From Leptospira andrefontaineae (GTDB lineage Bacteria; Spirochaetota; Leptospiria; Leptospirales; Leptospiraceae): DNA of 64,000 nucleotides. The stretch is taken from NCBI RefSeq assembly GCF_004770105.1, contig NZ_RQEY01000005.1, positions 547,224-611,223 on the forward strand. The letters are read 5' to 3'. The notes under the pieces were generated by a model. It made no database searches, had not been told where the DNA came from, and worked only from the letters and a program-made list of their open reading frames with translations. Position 1 is the stretch's first letter. The number at the start of each line of letters is the position of its first letter. Shown one piece after another: positions 29,632-38,751 of the stretch. A program made the translations under genes and the position numbers.

Positions 29632-29649
29632 GTATTTCAGGAGAGACAC

Positions 29650-30102
29650 ATGTCACTTGCTAGAAAATCGACGGCGTCCGTCGAACAGTATAAATCCAAC
29701 GAAATTTCTACTGTGAGTCAGGGCCGGCTTATCGTGATGCTATATGAAGGGGCAATTCGCTTCCTGAACGTTGCCATCGAGAATAATACACCCCGCAAGT
29801 ACGACGTGGTGAATAATAATATCCTAAAAGCCCAAGAGATTGTGACTGAACTGATGCTCGCTCTGAACATGGAGAACGGTGGAGAAGTCGCAAACAACCT
29901 GCTTGGCATTTATGTTTATATTAAAAAACGCTTATTAGAAGCGAATATGAAGAAGGACAGTGAGATCCTTTCCGAAATCATTAAATATCTGGAAGATCTA
30001 AAACTTGCATGGGAAGAAATTGAGAAGAAAGAAAAAACTTCTTCCGTGGTCCCTATGCCTAGCGCCGGTTCTAGAGGAACTGGTCTTTCCCTCCAAGGTT
30101 AA
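29650..30102 (+). CDS. fliS: FliS, flagellin export chaperone
   Basis: Cytoplasmic four-helix chaperone that binds the flagellin C-terminus and prevents early polymerisation. 150 residues: VEQYKSNEISTVSQGRLIVMLYEGAIRFL at 11-39 is the signature N-terminal region, and LNMENGGEVANNLLGIYVYIKKRLLEAN is the middle helix pair. A Pro/Ser/Gly-rich tail follows. AGGAG at 29639-29643 precedes the ATG. In spirochaetes the flagella are periplasmic. The operon continues with a coiled-coil protein and a J-domain protein. Confidence 0.94.
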   Translation: MSLARKSTASVEQYKSNEISTVSQGRLIVMLYEGAIRFLNVAIENNTPRKYDVVNNNILKAQEIVTELMLALNMENGGEVANNLLGIYVYIKKRLLEANMKKDSEILSEIIKYLEDLKLAWEEIEKKEKTSSVVPMPSAGSRGTGLSLQG

Positions 30103-30110
30103 GATTACTA

Positions 30111-30545
30111 ATGGCGGGTAGGGTATCTAAAATTCAAAATTCTATGGAAGAAACACTTTCCTCATATTATGAGGAGAAGATTTCCTTTTTGGATAAACTG
30201 ATCGAACTCCAAAAACGCCAATTAGAAATTCTTGGTTTTGGAGACGGAGAAGGCACCGCGAAGTTGGAAATCCAAAATTCCAATCTAGTCGAAAAGATGA
30301 AACGACTGGACCGTAAGATCGAACAATTAGAAGAATCTTCTCCTCAAACCTTAGAAATTATTCGACTCTCCGATACGATCTTCCAAAAATTGGAAGAGTC
30401 CAGGGATTTGAATTCCCAAGTAGGGGAAAAGATGGAGATCATTCTGCAGGAATATCGCAAAGAGTTGAATATGGTTCAATCCAAGATCCAACTCAAAAAA
30501 TTCCTAGCTCATAGGAAATTAGGTTGGAAGACGGGGACCTGCTGA
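30111..30545 (+). CDS. Coiled-coil protein, FlgN/FliT-like flagellar chaperone candidate
   Basis: 144 residues, almost entirely heptad-rich helix, opening with MAGRVSKIQNSMEETLSSYYEEKISFLDKL. Length, helical make-up and position directly after fliS (8 bp) match the FliT/FlgN class, which binds minor hook-filament proteins. There is no diagnostic motif in such short coiled coils, so this is a context call. The last 22 bp overlap the next gene. Confidence 0.65.
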   Translation: MAGRVSKIQNSMEETLSSYYEEKISFLDKLIELQKRQLEILGFGDGEGTAKLEIQNSNLVEKMKRLDRKIEQLEESSPQTLEIIRLSDTIFQKLEESRDLNSQVGEKMEIILQEYRKELNMVQSKIQLKKFLAHRKLGWKTGTC

Positions 30546-31006
30546 GCCGTGCCCTGGACTTTTACGGACTCCCCAAAAAATTCGACGCAAATCTAGTTCG
30601 GAGCAGATTCCGGGAACTCTCTCGTAAATATCATCCAGATTCGGGGGAATACGAAACGGATCTTTTATTCAAAGAGCTTGTCCAATTAAGGGATGTTCTT
30701 CTTTCTTCTCTCCAAAACGAATCTTTTATAATTTTAGAAAATTCTAAAGAAGATCCGGAAGGATTCCAATTCTATAAACTAGCCAAACAAAAAGCCGCCC
30801 AAGCGATCGAAAAATATTTTCAGTTCACGGATGGAAACCCTGTATACTTAAAGAAGGAAGACAATCCTGCACTTCTGCGTTTAAGAGACGAATTGGAAAC
30901 TGCTAAAAAAGAATTGGAAGATTTTTTGGAAAAATTCCCCAAAAGTATCTGGAAAGAAGATACTGAAACTACTCTTAAAAAAATAAGCGTATGGTTTAAA
31001 GATTAA
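30524..31006 (+). CDS. J-domain (DnaJ-type) protein in the fliS operon
   Basis: 160 residues from a TTG inside the preceding gene, so likely coupled. The N-terminal 60 residues are a J-domain: ALDFYGLPKKFDANLVRSR, then FRELSRKYHPDSGEYE with the HPD motif near 38-40 that stimulates Hsp70 ATPase. The remainder is a helical, Lys/Glu-rich segment without zinc fingers or the DnaJ C-terminal domain, so this is a specialised co-chaperone. Its place suggests it delivers DnaK to a flagellar client (inference). Confidence 0.82.
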   Translation: MEDGDLLSRALDFYGLPKKFDANLVRSRFRELSRKYHPDSGEYETDLLFKELVQLRDVLLSSLQNESFIILENSKEDPEGFQFYKLAKQKAAQAIEKYFQFTDGNPVYLKKEDNPALLRLRDELETAKKELEDFLEKFPKSIWKEDTETTLKKISVWFKD

Positions 31007-31518
31007 GGAACTTGTAATGTATTCGAAGGCATAGAGAATACATAAATATCTTTTGTTCCACTATTCAAATCCAAAGAGATCACAGAAGATCTAAGGGTTA
31101 CGTAATCGCCTGAATTTAAAGTCGCCACAATTTTACAGACTCTGTTTGTATTTTCTCCAGGACCAGGAACCGCGAGTGGACCTGCAGTCGGATTTACTTC
31201 TATAGAATATTCTCTTGGCTGGTTCGGAAGCATATTTAAGGGAAGTTGGCATGCTTTCCCAGAAGAAAAATCAGAAGGGTTCCTAGATGCGTCTACGGTA
31301 CTTCCGGTATATAAAGTATAACCGCTAAAAAATGCTTCCGGATTTCCTGCTCTTAGCCTGAGTTCATATACTCCTGTGCCGATCAAAGTGATCCCTACCA
31401 AAGTAGGTGGAGTAGTAACGATCCGATTTGCGGAATAATTATAACAAGAGAATAACGAAAAGATTAGTAGTAAGATAGAGAAGAATGCGCTCATTCTTCC
31501 GGATAAAAAAAGATTCAT
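31003..31518 (-). CDS. Lipoprotein of unknown function
   Basis: 171 residues. Hydrophobic signal ending in LFSLFSC (lipobox, acylated Cys near residue 25), then a mature part rich in Thr, Ser, Asn and Gly strands (AGNPEAFFSGYTLYTGS, GSTVDASRNPSDF), which suggests a beta-sandwich or fibronectin-like surface domain. No family recognised. Its ATG abuts the stop of the HNH gene (TAAATG), indicating one transcript. It overlaps the convergent J-domain gene by 4 bp. Confidence 0.78.
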   Translation of the reverse strand: MNLFLSGRMSAFFSILLLIFSLFSCYNYSANRIVTTPPTLVGITLIGTGVYELRLRAGNPEAFFSGYTLYTGSTVDASRNPSDFSSGKACQLPLNMLPNQPREYSIEVNPTAGPLAVPGPGENTNRVCKIVATLNSGDYVTLRSSVISLDLNSGTKDIYVFSMPSNTLQVP

Positions 31519-32070
31519 TTAGCTGTGTATATAATCCGCCCAGCCGAATTTTTCGACCAATTGGGTGGATACTGAAAATTGTGGAAAACGTCTCTTGTTT
31601 GTCGATCGATTTTCAGGCATATCCCATTTGAGTTCTTGCAGAAGTTTGTTCCCTTTTTTGCTATTGCAGTCCCTGCAAGCAGTAACCAGATTTTCCCAGG
31701 TATGATAATCCTTCGGTTTTTTTTCCCGAGGGATCTCATCCCAGCGGCTTTTGGGGATCACATGATCCAAGGTGAGTCTGGAAGAAGGCAGTTTGCGTTT
31801 GCAATACACGCACTCATGATCGTCTCTTAAGAATATATTTTCTCTAGAGAGTTTATGCTTACGTTTAGGGACCTTATAATAGTCTGTAAGGAGGATAATT
31901 CTAGGAGTTGCTAACTTAAGCTTTTCAGACCTGATAAAAAGGCCTTTTTCGTCTTTAATAAGTTCTGCTTTTCGGAGAATTAGAAGGATAACGGCGTCTT
32001 TAACGGTTCGGATCGCAACCGGGACATAGGTCGCGTTCAGCACCAACACAGGTTGGGTTAGAACATCCAT
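31519..32070 (-). CDS. HNH endonuclease-family protein
   Basis: 183 residues. HNH motif: ECVYCKRKL near 95 (zinc Cys pair), LTLDHVIPKS near 108-117 and NLVTACRDCNSKKGN near 132 (second Cys pair). The N-terminal half (MDVLTQPVLVLNATYVPVAIRTVKDAV) is a conserved extension found in the widespread stand-alone HNH group present in many free-living bacteria, cellular role unclear. No restriction or toxin gene is adjacent, so a restriction system is not indicated. Downstream lipoprotein is probably cotranscribed. Confidence 0.9.
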   Translation of the reverse strand: MDVLTQPVLVLNATYVPVAIRTVKDAVILLILRKAELIKDEKGLFIRSEKLKLATPRIILLTDYYKVPKRKHKLSRENIFLRDDHECVYCKRKLPSSRLTLDHVIPKSRWDEIPREKKPKDYHTWENLVTACRDCNSKKGNKLLQELKWDMPENRSTNKRRFPQFSVSTQLVEKFGWADYIHS

Positions 32071-32117
32071 ATCTAACCAAACTGTATAGATTCACAAAAT
32101 TATGTCGAGTAAAAGTA

Positions 32118-32747
32118 TTATTTCCCAGAACGTTTCTTTTTGATCGTGAAATATAGAACTAGGCCTAATACAAGAATTCCTAATAATGCAAAGACTGTAA
32201 TTTGCCCTTGGTGAACCAAGGTGCTGAGCTGGTCTAAATTTTTCGCTCCATAATGACCGAGATAGACCCAGATCGGAACGGAAATCGCAGCAGCGAACAT
32301 ATCCAAGAACAAAAATCTAAAGAAGGAAATACGATCAGAAGTCCCAGCCGTTAGATAAATGGGCATCCTAAGACCTGGCATGAACCTGGCCATGAATACA
32401 ACCCAGTTTCCGTATTGGGAAAACTTCTCCTGCACTTTTGAAAATCTTTCCGGGGTCAAAAACTTGGCAATGAAAGGAATTTGTAATACCTTCTCCCCGA
32501 AAACTCTTCCAAGTAAAAATACGGAACCGTCTCCTACAAGAACTCCAGCCATTCCTACACCGAACATTACATGTTCGTTTGCATATCCTAAACCTGCCAA
32601 AACTCCTCCGGAAACCAGGGAGATATCCTCAGGAATAGGAAGACCGAAACCGCAAAGAATTAGAGTGGAGAAAACTGCTAAGTAAGCGAACTCATTCCCA
32701 AAGCGGGAAAAAAAATTGACTAAATCCGGGATATTAACTAGATCCAT
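32118..32747 (-). CDS. DedA/SNARE-associated family membrane protein
   Basis: 209 residues. DedA proteins are inner-membrane transporters or lipid scramblases important for envelope homeostasis. Motifs are visible: re-entrant GLPIPEDISLVSGGVLAG near 32-49 and FMARFMPGLRMPIYLTAG near 112-129 with the conserved Arg residues. Four to five helices. Upstream gene on the same strand is HNH, 47 bp away. Lipid substrate not deducible. Confidence 0.92.
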   Translation of the reverse strand: MDLVNIPDLVNFFSRFGNEFAYLAVFSTLILCGFGLPIPEDISLVSGGVLAGLGYANEHVMFGVGMAGVLVGDGSVFLLGRVFGEKVLQIPFIAKFLTPERFSKVQEKFSQYGNWVVFMARFMPGLRMPIYLTAGTSDRISFFRFLFLDMFAAAISVPIWVYLGHYGAKNLDQLSTLVHQGQITVFALLGILVLGLVLYFTIKKKRSGK

Positions 32748-32868
32748 GAATGTTTCTATCTACCTAAGTAGAATTGCACCAGTGAAACTTATACGAGGCA
32801 AATTGGAATCGAAAAACTAGATTTGTTTGGCTTGCTTTTGGTCTTTTTAGGTTCCAAATTGGTTTCAG

Positions 32869-34017
32869 GTGCAAAAAAACAGAAACCAAATTATCCAAGC
32901 CGAAAATTCTCTTTTAGCAGGCTATGCTGTTTTGCAGGACGACACTGGGGGAAGAGAATATAAAGAAGAAGAACACCCATACCGTATTCCTTTCCAAAGA
33001 GATAGAGATAGGGTAGTTCATTCAAGTGCATTCAAAAGATTACAGTATAAGACCCAAGTATTCGTCTATTCTGTAGGCGAGAATTATCGCAATCGTCTCA
33101 CTCACACTTTAGAAGTTGCTGGAATTTCTAGAACGATCGCTTCCGCTCTTGGACTTAATTCATTACTCGCCGAAACGATCGCACTTGCTCACGATCTAGG
33201 GCATACACCTTTCGGACATGCAGGACAGGACATGCTTTCGGATCTAATGGGAGAATTCGGAGGATTCGAACATAATAAACAATCAGTTAGGATAGTCACC
33301 ATCTTGGAAACACGTTATCCGGAATTTCCAGGACTAAATCTTTCCAAAGAGACTCTAAAAGGAATGATGAAACATGGAGCAGAATATGACGGCTCTACCT
33401 TGGGAAAGGAAAGAAAGAGCGAGGGCCCAAGTTTAGAGGCACAATGCGCGGATGTAGCCGATGAGATCGCATACACAAGTCATGATATAGACGATGGTTT
33501 GGAAATGGGTTATCTAAAAGCAGAAGATCTGAACTCACTTTCTCTTTGGGCCGAAACTTCTGAAATAGTAAAAGGTAAGTTCCCAAAACTGGATGGAAAA
33601 GTTTTTGTTCGGACAATTATTAGAGAACTTACCAATAGTATGGTTTCTAATATGATTTCCACCATAGAATCCAGGATCTCCGACTGGAAAATTTCAGATC
33701 GGAATGATTTGAATCATGCTTATCAAGAAGGAAAAAGGATCGCAACGTATGAGCCGTCCTACGGGGAGAAGGTCAGAGAATTAAAATCTTTTCTATACAA
33801 AACTCTATACAGACATCCTTCCGTAGTGGTCACAAGTGATAAGGGAAGAGATATTATAGAAACATTATTTTTTCACTTTAGAAAACAGCCTGATTCTATT
33901 CCGGAAACGTATAAAAGAAGAATAGAAAAAGAAGGTTTAGAAAGATGTGTATGCGACTACGTGGCCGGAATGACCGACAGATACGCAGAAGAAATGGCAT
34001 CCACTATAGGAAAATGA
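32869..34017 (+). CDS. dgt: dGTPase-like HD-domain triphosphohydrolase
   Basis: 382 residues. HD superfamily metal site: the RNRLTHTLEVAGISR His near 77, the HDLGHTPFGHAGQDML His-Asp near 107 and the later YTSHDIDDGLE Asp. The start of the domain, PFQRDRDRVVHSSAFKRLQYKTQVF, is the standard dNTPase signature. Deoxyguanosine triphosphate triphosphohydrolases of this family cleave dNTPs to the nucleoside and tripolyphosphate. GTG start at 32869 is the earliest possible because an in-frame TAG lies 21 bp upstream; Shine-Dalgarno weak. Confidence 0.9.
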   Translation: MQKNRNQIIQAENSLLAGYAVLQDDTGGREYKEEEHPYRIPFQRDRDRVVHSSAFKRLQYKTQVFVYSVGENYRNRLTHTLEVAGISRTIASALGLNSLLAETIALAHDLGHTPFGHAGQDMLSDLMGEFGGFEHNKQSVRIVTILETRYPEFPGLNLSKETLKGMMKHGAEYDGSTLGKERKSEGPSLEAQCADVADEIAYTSHDIDDGLEMGYLKAEDLNSLSLWAETSEIVKGKFPKLDGKVFVRTIIRELTNSMVSNMISTIESRISDWKISDRNDLNHAYQEGKRIATYEPSYGEKVRELKSFLYKTLYRHPSVVVTSDKGRDIIETLFFHFRKQPDSIPETYKRRIEKEGLERCVCDYVAGMTDRYAEEMASTIGK

Positions 34018-34054
34018 ACTCGGATCCGAAAGTTTAGATTTTCGAGACTGGCTA

Positions 34055-35167
34055 TTATCTAATGGAAAGAATTGTTTCTTCCAGAGCGATTAAGAGGGAG
34101 TCCACTTCTTCTTCCGTAGTATATAAACCGGTGGAAATACGGATCGCTCTAAGAGCTTCCTCATTAGAATATCCCATTGAAAGTAAAGAAGGTGCTGCTT
34201 CTCTGGATCTGGATTTGCAAGAAGATCCTGTAGAAACCGCAAATCCTTTTTCCTCTATTCCCATCATAAAAAAGTCTAGATCGTCCAAAGGAAGTAGTGC
34301 AAACGTCGTGGAAAATAGCCTTGGAGAATTCTCCGCTACTATTTCTGCACCTAAACTTTTGAGTTTGGATTCTATCTTATTTCTATAATATTCTAGTCTT
34401 TTGTTTTTATTCTCCATTTCCGCAAATTGGATTTTTGCAGCTTCTGCCAAAGCTAGAATTGAAGGAGAATTTTCCGTACCCGCTCTATGTCCATTCTCCT
34501 GATTTCCTCCTTGGAACACTCCGCCTTCTGGCAGATGTTTTGGATCGAACCATAAAACGGAAGAGCCGAGACCTCCGCCGATTTTATGACCGGAAAATGT
34601 AAACCCGTTCAGAACTGAAAATGGAACTGGAATTTTAGAGAATGATTGGATTAGATCCGAGTAAAAAGGCATTCCATATTTAGCGGAAACTTCCGCCAAA
34701 TCCTCGATCGGTTGGATCACACCTGTTTCATTGCCTGCATGCAGAACAAAAACCGGACCCGGCTCACTTTTCAAATAAGACTCTAATTCGGAAAGGGAAA
34801 CCAGTCCTGATTTATCAGCACTTAGAACTTTATAAGGAATTCCTAAACTTCTAAAAGAAGAATACATGGCAGCATGTTCGAAGGGAGATAAATAAGCAGT
34901 TGTTTTGACAAATTGTTTTGCGAAATATATGAGTGAATAATCCGCTTCTGTCCCCGAAGATGTAAATACGAATCCTTTCGGATCCTTTCCAGTAAGTTTA
35001 GCTAAAACTTTCCTTGCTTCTTCGATCTTGCCTTGTCTTGCCAAAGAAAATCGAGTAGGACCGGAAGGATTAAAAAAGTCCTCCTCGTATTCTTCTAAGA
35101 TCTTATTTAATAAACCTGGAATAGGAGGATGGGTCGCATTATAATCGAAGTATTTAATTCTTTTCAT
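34055..35167 (-). CDS. PLP-dependent cysteine desulfurase-family enzyme (NifS/IscS-like)
   Basis: 370-residue aminotransferase class V enzyme. YFDYNATHPP at the start, TSSGTEAD near 70, HAGNETG near 142, Schiff-base Lys in SGHKIGGG near 198 and the mobile-loop Cys in GSSCKSRS near 317, which carries persulfide sulfur. Group resembles NifS/IscS-like enzymes by loop context, but no iscU, sufB or tRNA thiolation gene is beside it. It overlaps the upstream membrane-anchored gene by 14 bp. Confidence 0.88.
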   Translation of the reverse strand: MKRIKYFDYNATHPPIPGLLNKILEEYEEDFFNPSGPTRFSLARQGKIEEARKVLAKLTGKDPKGFVFTSSGTEADYSLIYFAKQFVKTTAYLSPFEHAAMYSSFRSLGIPYKVLSADKSGLVSLSELESYLKSEPGPVFVLHAGNETGVIQPIEDLAEVSAKYGMPFYSDLIQSFSKIPVPFSVLNGFTFSGHKIGGGLGSSVLWFDPKHLPEGGVFQGGNQENGHRAGTENSPSILALAEAAKIQFAEMENKNKRLEYYRNKIESKLKSLGAEIVAENSPRLFSTTFALLPLDDLDFFMMGIEEKGFAVSTGSSCKSRSREAAPSLLSMGYSNEEALRAIRISTGLYTTEEEVDSLLIALEETILSIR

Positions 35168-36602
35168 CGAAAATATCGTCTGCTTCTTCGTATCTTCCTT
35201 TTCGACGAAGGGTATACTGCAATAGTTTCTTTTTATCTTCGATCAGGTCATCGTAGCCGGACTTATCGTTTCTATAATTCGGATCTACTGTATAAACTTC
35301 TGTATCCAAAGCATCCAATTCTTTAAGTGCCTGGTCAAAATTAGATTCATGCAATAGGCATCTGACTCTCATTAGTTTTGCCTGGAATCTGGTTCCTAAA
35401 TCTGTTGCAGAAGATTGATAGACCGACTCGAACATATCTTTTGCTCTTTTTCTATAATTGGAATCTCTATCTCCCAATTTATAGAATAATTGAGCATTTC
35501 GGTTCAAGTTAGAATAAAATACCTTGGCACCTTCCGTGTCAGTTGTTTCGCAAGGGATTGCAGCAATTGCGCTTGCTCCCCAGTATTTTGCTTCCGCAGG
35601 AATGACTCTTTTGGAGCAGGAAAAATACAGAACTCTTGTAAATAAGGAAACCGATTCTTCCGGAGAAAGAGAAGGATGAGATTCATCCGTTCTAAGTCTA
35701 AGCAATTCTAATGTTCTCATTAAAAGTGTTTTATACTTATTCGCGGTTAATGTGGTTGTGTCCGGATAATCTTCTGAGAATATAATTGGGTCCGATTGAG
35801 ACTCTGTGATCTTTTTCCAGATTCGGATCTCTTTTGGGAGATCTTCCGTTACATTCTCTTCTGCTTCCTTATTGCAGCTAAAACTGAAAAAATTCAAGAT
35901 ACGTTTCCACCAAGGAATGGATGGAGGTTTTACTTCCTTCAATTTTTCGAATACTAATTCTTCTATCCTTTGGATCGCTTGGAAATGAGCAAGTATCGCT
36001 TCTTCCGGGCGGCAAGAAGCAAAAGAAGAAATTCTGATCTTCTCCAAAAGACTTTTGCCTGCGATCTCAGGTTTGTCTTTTCCTAATATTGCCTGACTTG
36101 GAGGAGAATTATATCCGTCGAAAGGATTAAAGTTTAAGGCTCTTTTATAATAATCTAAAGCTTCTAGAGGAATTTGGTAGAATTCTTCCCAATACTCGAA
36201 TGGATCCACAGGCTTTTCTCCCGTGGAAAATTTGGTCTGGCTCGGGTTGGAAAGTCTTTCCATGGTCCAGCCTTGGTGTTTTGCTTCCATCCAGCTAGGA
36301 ACTCTGAAAATATCTCCAGTACCTTCTTGGCCTATTCTATATGCGCGGACGCAGGCCCTGGACAATTGATCCGTTCTGAGATAATGTTCAATCTGTCTGT
36401 ATTCTACTTTTTCGGATAATAGATCGTCTCCCTTGGACTGCAATTTTGCGGAAAGGGAAGGATTTAGAACGGGAGGTTCCAACCAAAGTGCGAAGGATCG
36501 TAAAATCTGGAATCTCCTGGGATAGATATAGATCGCTGCCAGGGTCCAAATCAACAAAAGTGTTAAGAATAACTTTTTCTTTTCTTTTAGAATGCTGAAC
36601 AA
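35154..36602 (-). CDS. Membrane-anchored protein of unknown function
   Basis: 482 residues from a TTG with AAGGA in the expected place. One N-terminal membrane helix (LFLTLLLIWTLAAIYIYP), then a long, mostly helical soluble region with TPR-like repeats toward the end (ESVYQSSATDLGTRFQAKLMR, ALKELDALDTEVYTVDPNY). No enzymatic motif. It heads an operon with the cysteine desulfurase and is divergent from a TPR protein at 36718, so both TPR-like genes share a 115-bp control region. Confidence 0.72.
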   Translation of the reverse strand: MFSILKEKKKLFLTLLLIWTLAAIYIYPRRFQILRSFALWLEPPVLNPSLSAKLQSKGDDLLSEKVEYRQIEHYLRTDQLSRACVRAYRIGQEGTGDIFRVPSWMEAKHQGWTMERLSNPSQTKFSTGEKPVDPFEYWEEFYQIPLEALDYYKRALNFNPFDGYNSPPSQAILGKDKPEIAGKSLLEKIRISSFASCRPEEAILAHFQAIQRIEELVFEKLKEVKPPSIPWWKRILNFFSFSCNKEAEENVTEDLPKEIRIWKKITESQSDPIIFSEDYPDTTTLTANKYKTLLMRTLELLRLRTDESHPSLSPEESVSLFTRVLYFSCSKRVIPAEAKYWGASAIAAIPCETTDTEGAKVFYSNLNRNAQLFYKLGDRDSNYRKRAKDMFESVYQSSATDLGTRFQAKLMRVRCLLHESNFDQALKELDALDTEVYTVDPNYRNDKSGYDDLIEDKKKLLQYTLRRKGRYEEADDIFDEKN

Positions 36603-36717
36603 TTTCTTTCCTTAAGTTCCGGAAAATTCGTTAGACGAATAGAGTCCCTCGCTTGAGAGTAGAGAGAGTGAAGATTTCGCTTTTTTCGATTCCAAACCCT
36701 ATACAAGTCCGGGGATT

Positions 36718-38733
36718 ATGAAACACGCAAGCATTATTCCGATCCTTCTGGTATCCGTTCTGGATGCAGGTACCTTACTTGCTTCTCCCCAAAATACTGA
36801 CTCCGTTTTTGTATGTAGGGATGTTGATGCTTCGGGAAGAGCCAAGTCTGTTTGGCCGGCTTATTATTATTCTCTAGGTTTAGAGAGTTTAAATAAGGCC
36901 AGAAATTCCGAAGGAAGGGAAAGAACAGAAGAGATCATAGAAGCAGTCCGAAATTTCCAAGATTATATCCGTTGTTCCGAAGCTGTAGGAGTTCCTGTTT
37001 CCGCAGTATTCCGTTGGAATAAAGCATTGGCTCATTATTATTTAGGCCAATGGAAAGATGCTGTTTCAGAACTGGATCTGGCCGAAAAGTCGGACCCAAA
37101 TTTCAGAGAGACCTATATTTTAAAAGGAACCATTCTTTTAAACAGCGGAGAATATGATAAGGCTGCGGCCTATTTAGAATCTCATCTGAGTAAGTTTTCG
37201 GAAGATCCTGATTTTTATTATTTATTAAGTTCTGCAGAACTTGCTTTGAAGAATGATGCAAAATCTGTCCTATATTTAAGCTCACTGAGAGACTTGATCA
37301 AACAAAAAGATTCTAATCCTAAATATCCTGAATTCGTATATTTATCTTTAGGAAAAACATACTTTGCTTTAGGCCAGAATACAAAGGCGCTCTTCTATAT
37401 TTCAGGTTATCTGGAGATGAGGCCTGAAAACTGGGAAATTCGATTTCTTCTCGCAAAAATATTGGATCAACTAGGCAAGTTTTCCCAAGCCAAAAAGCAA
37501 CTCCAGAGAATACTACAAGAGATCCAGGGAAATTCTTCCGTGGAGCTAATGCTTGGAGAGATGTACTTTATAGAAAGTAGATCCATGGCTGCCGGTTATT
37601 TTGAGGAACTAAAGAAAAAAGGAAAACTGAATAAAGACGGGGTCCTATTCGGGCTGTATTCCGTTCTGAATTCCAAATATTCGGAGGCGAGGCGTATTCT
37701 TTTCCCTTTAAAAGAAAGATTTCCTAAAAGATTATCCATTCGACTTGGGATTTTAGAGATCCAAAAAAGAGATCCTAATATTGATAAAAAAGAATATATT
37801 CGGGAATTAATTGAAGTAGCATCAATTGCACTCCAATCACAATTGACCACACTTGCAGAAACATTACTTCTCGAATCTATTAAGATCACAGAACAAGAAA
37901 AACTAGATCCAAGGATCCTCGCAGAACAATACGATTTTTTAGCCGGAGTATACGAACAATCAGGTTCCGTATTTAGATCTATAATTTCTGTTCGTAAGGC
38001 GATCCAGTATTCTCCTTCTCCAGAAGATTCTAAAAAGTATGAATTACATTTGGCATTCTTGCTCCGAGGAAATCCTCCGGGGAAGATCCAGGAGTCGGAA
38101 GAGATCATTCAGAATATTCTAAAAAATGATCCGAATAATCATTATGCGTATTATCTTTTAGGAATTGTATTATTTCAATCCGAGAAGTTAGAAGCAAGCA
38201 GAGCTGCGTTCGAACAAGCAATTCGATTGGAACCTAAATCTTCCGTGTATCATTTTTACAGGGCTTCCACTTTAGAAAAACTAGGAAGGCTTCCTGAGAT
38301 GGAAGCGGATCTACGCAAGTCTATGGAACTAGATCCTGAAAATCCGATCGCATACAATTATTTAGGTTATCATTATTCTGAAAAAGGAATTCGCCTGGAC
38401 GAGGCACTTGATCTTATCCGAAAAGCAGTCGAGCTTGCTCCGGATAACGAAGCGTACCAAGATAGTTTGGGTTGGATCTATTATAAGAAGGGAAGGGTGG
38501 ATGAAGCTCTATTACATTTGAATCTTGCCTTCCAAATTTTGCAGGATAAAAACGAATATGATCCTACTATCTGTGAACATTTAGGTGATGTTCATCATGA
38601 AAGAAGAGAGTTTGCGGATGCCAGAAGATTCTGGGAAAAATCGGAAACTCTTTTTCAAAAGAAGGAAGACAAAGTTCGAATTCGGGAAAAATTGGAGAGG
38701 TTAAGAACGAATCCGGTCTCAAATAAATCTTAG
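36718..38733 (+). CDS. Exported TPR-repeat protein
   Basis: 671 residues with a signal peptide (IIPILLVSVLDAGTLLAS). From about residue 100 onward it is a solenoid of tetratricopeptide repeats; the clearest are near 135-170, 350-400 and 500-640 (AYYLLGIVLFQSEKLEASRAA, YNYLGYHYSEKGIRLDEALD, DSLGWIYYKKGRVDEALLHL). Probably periplasmic and a scaffold for protein contacts. It stops 18 bp before the lipoprotein gene that follows, likely cotranscribed. No specific partner can be named. Confidence 0.85.
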   Translation: MKHASIIPILLVSVLDAGTLLASPQNTDSVFVCRDVDASGRAKSVWPAYYYSLGLESLNKARNSEGRERTEEIIEAVRNFQDYIRCSEAVGVPVSAVFRWNKALAHYYLGQWKDAVSELDLAEKSDPNFRETYILKGTILLNSGEYDKAAAYLESHLSKFSEDPDFYYLLSSAELALKNDAKSVLYLSSLRDLIKQKDSNPKYPEFVYLSLGKTYFALGQNTKALFYISGYLEMRPENWEIRFLLAKILDQLGKFSQAKKQLQRILQEIQGNSSVELMLGEMYFIESRSMAAGYFEELKKKGKLNKDGVLFGLYSVLNSKYSEARRILFPLKERFPKRLSIRLGILEIQKRDPNIDKKEYIRELIEVASIALQSQLTTLAETLLLESIKITEQEKLDPRILAEQYDFLAGVYEQSGSVFRSIISVRKAIQYSPSPEDSKKYELHLAFLLRGNPPGKIQESEEIIQNILKNDPNNHYAYYLLGIVLFQSEKLEASRAAFEQAIRLEPKSSVYHFYRASTLEKLGRLPEMEADLRKSMELDPENPIAYNYLGYHYSEKGIRLDEALDLIRKAVELAPDNEAYQDSLGWIYYKKGRVDEALLHLNLAFQILQDKNEYDPTICEHLGDVHHERREFADARRFWEKSETLFQKKEDKVRIREKLERLRTNPVSNKS

Positions 38734-38751
38734 CGACCGGGAGGACTTGTT

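Noticed and set aside
31519..32070. HNH protein as part of a restriction or toxin system
   Set aside because: No methyltransferase, specificity or immunity gene is adjacent; neighbours are DedA and a lipoprotein.
37596..38108. Minus-strand frame of 170 codons inside the TPR protein gene
   Set aside because: Antisense to a clear TPR coding region; composition unlike a real protein.
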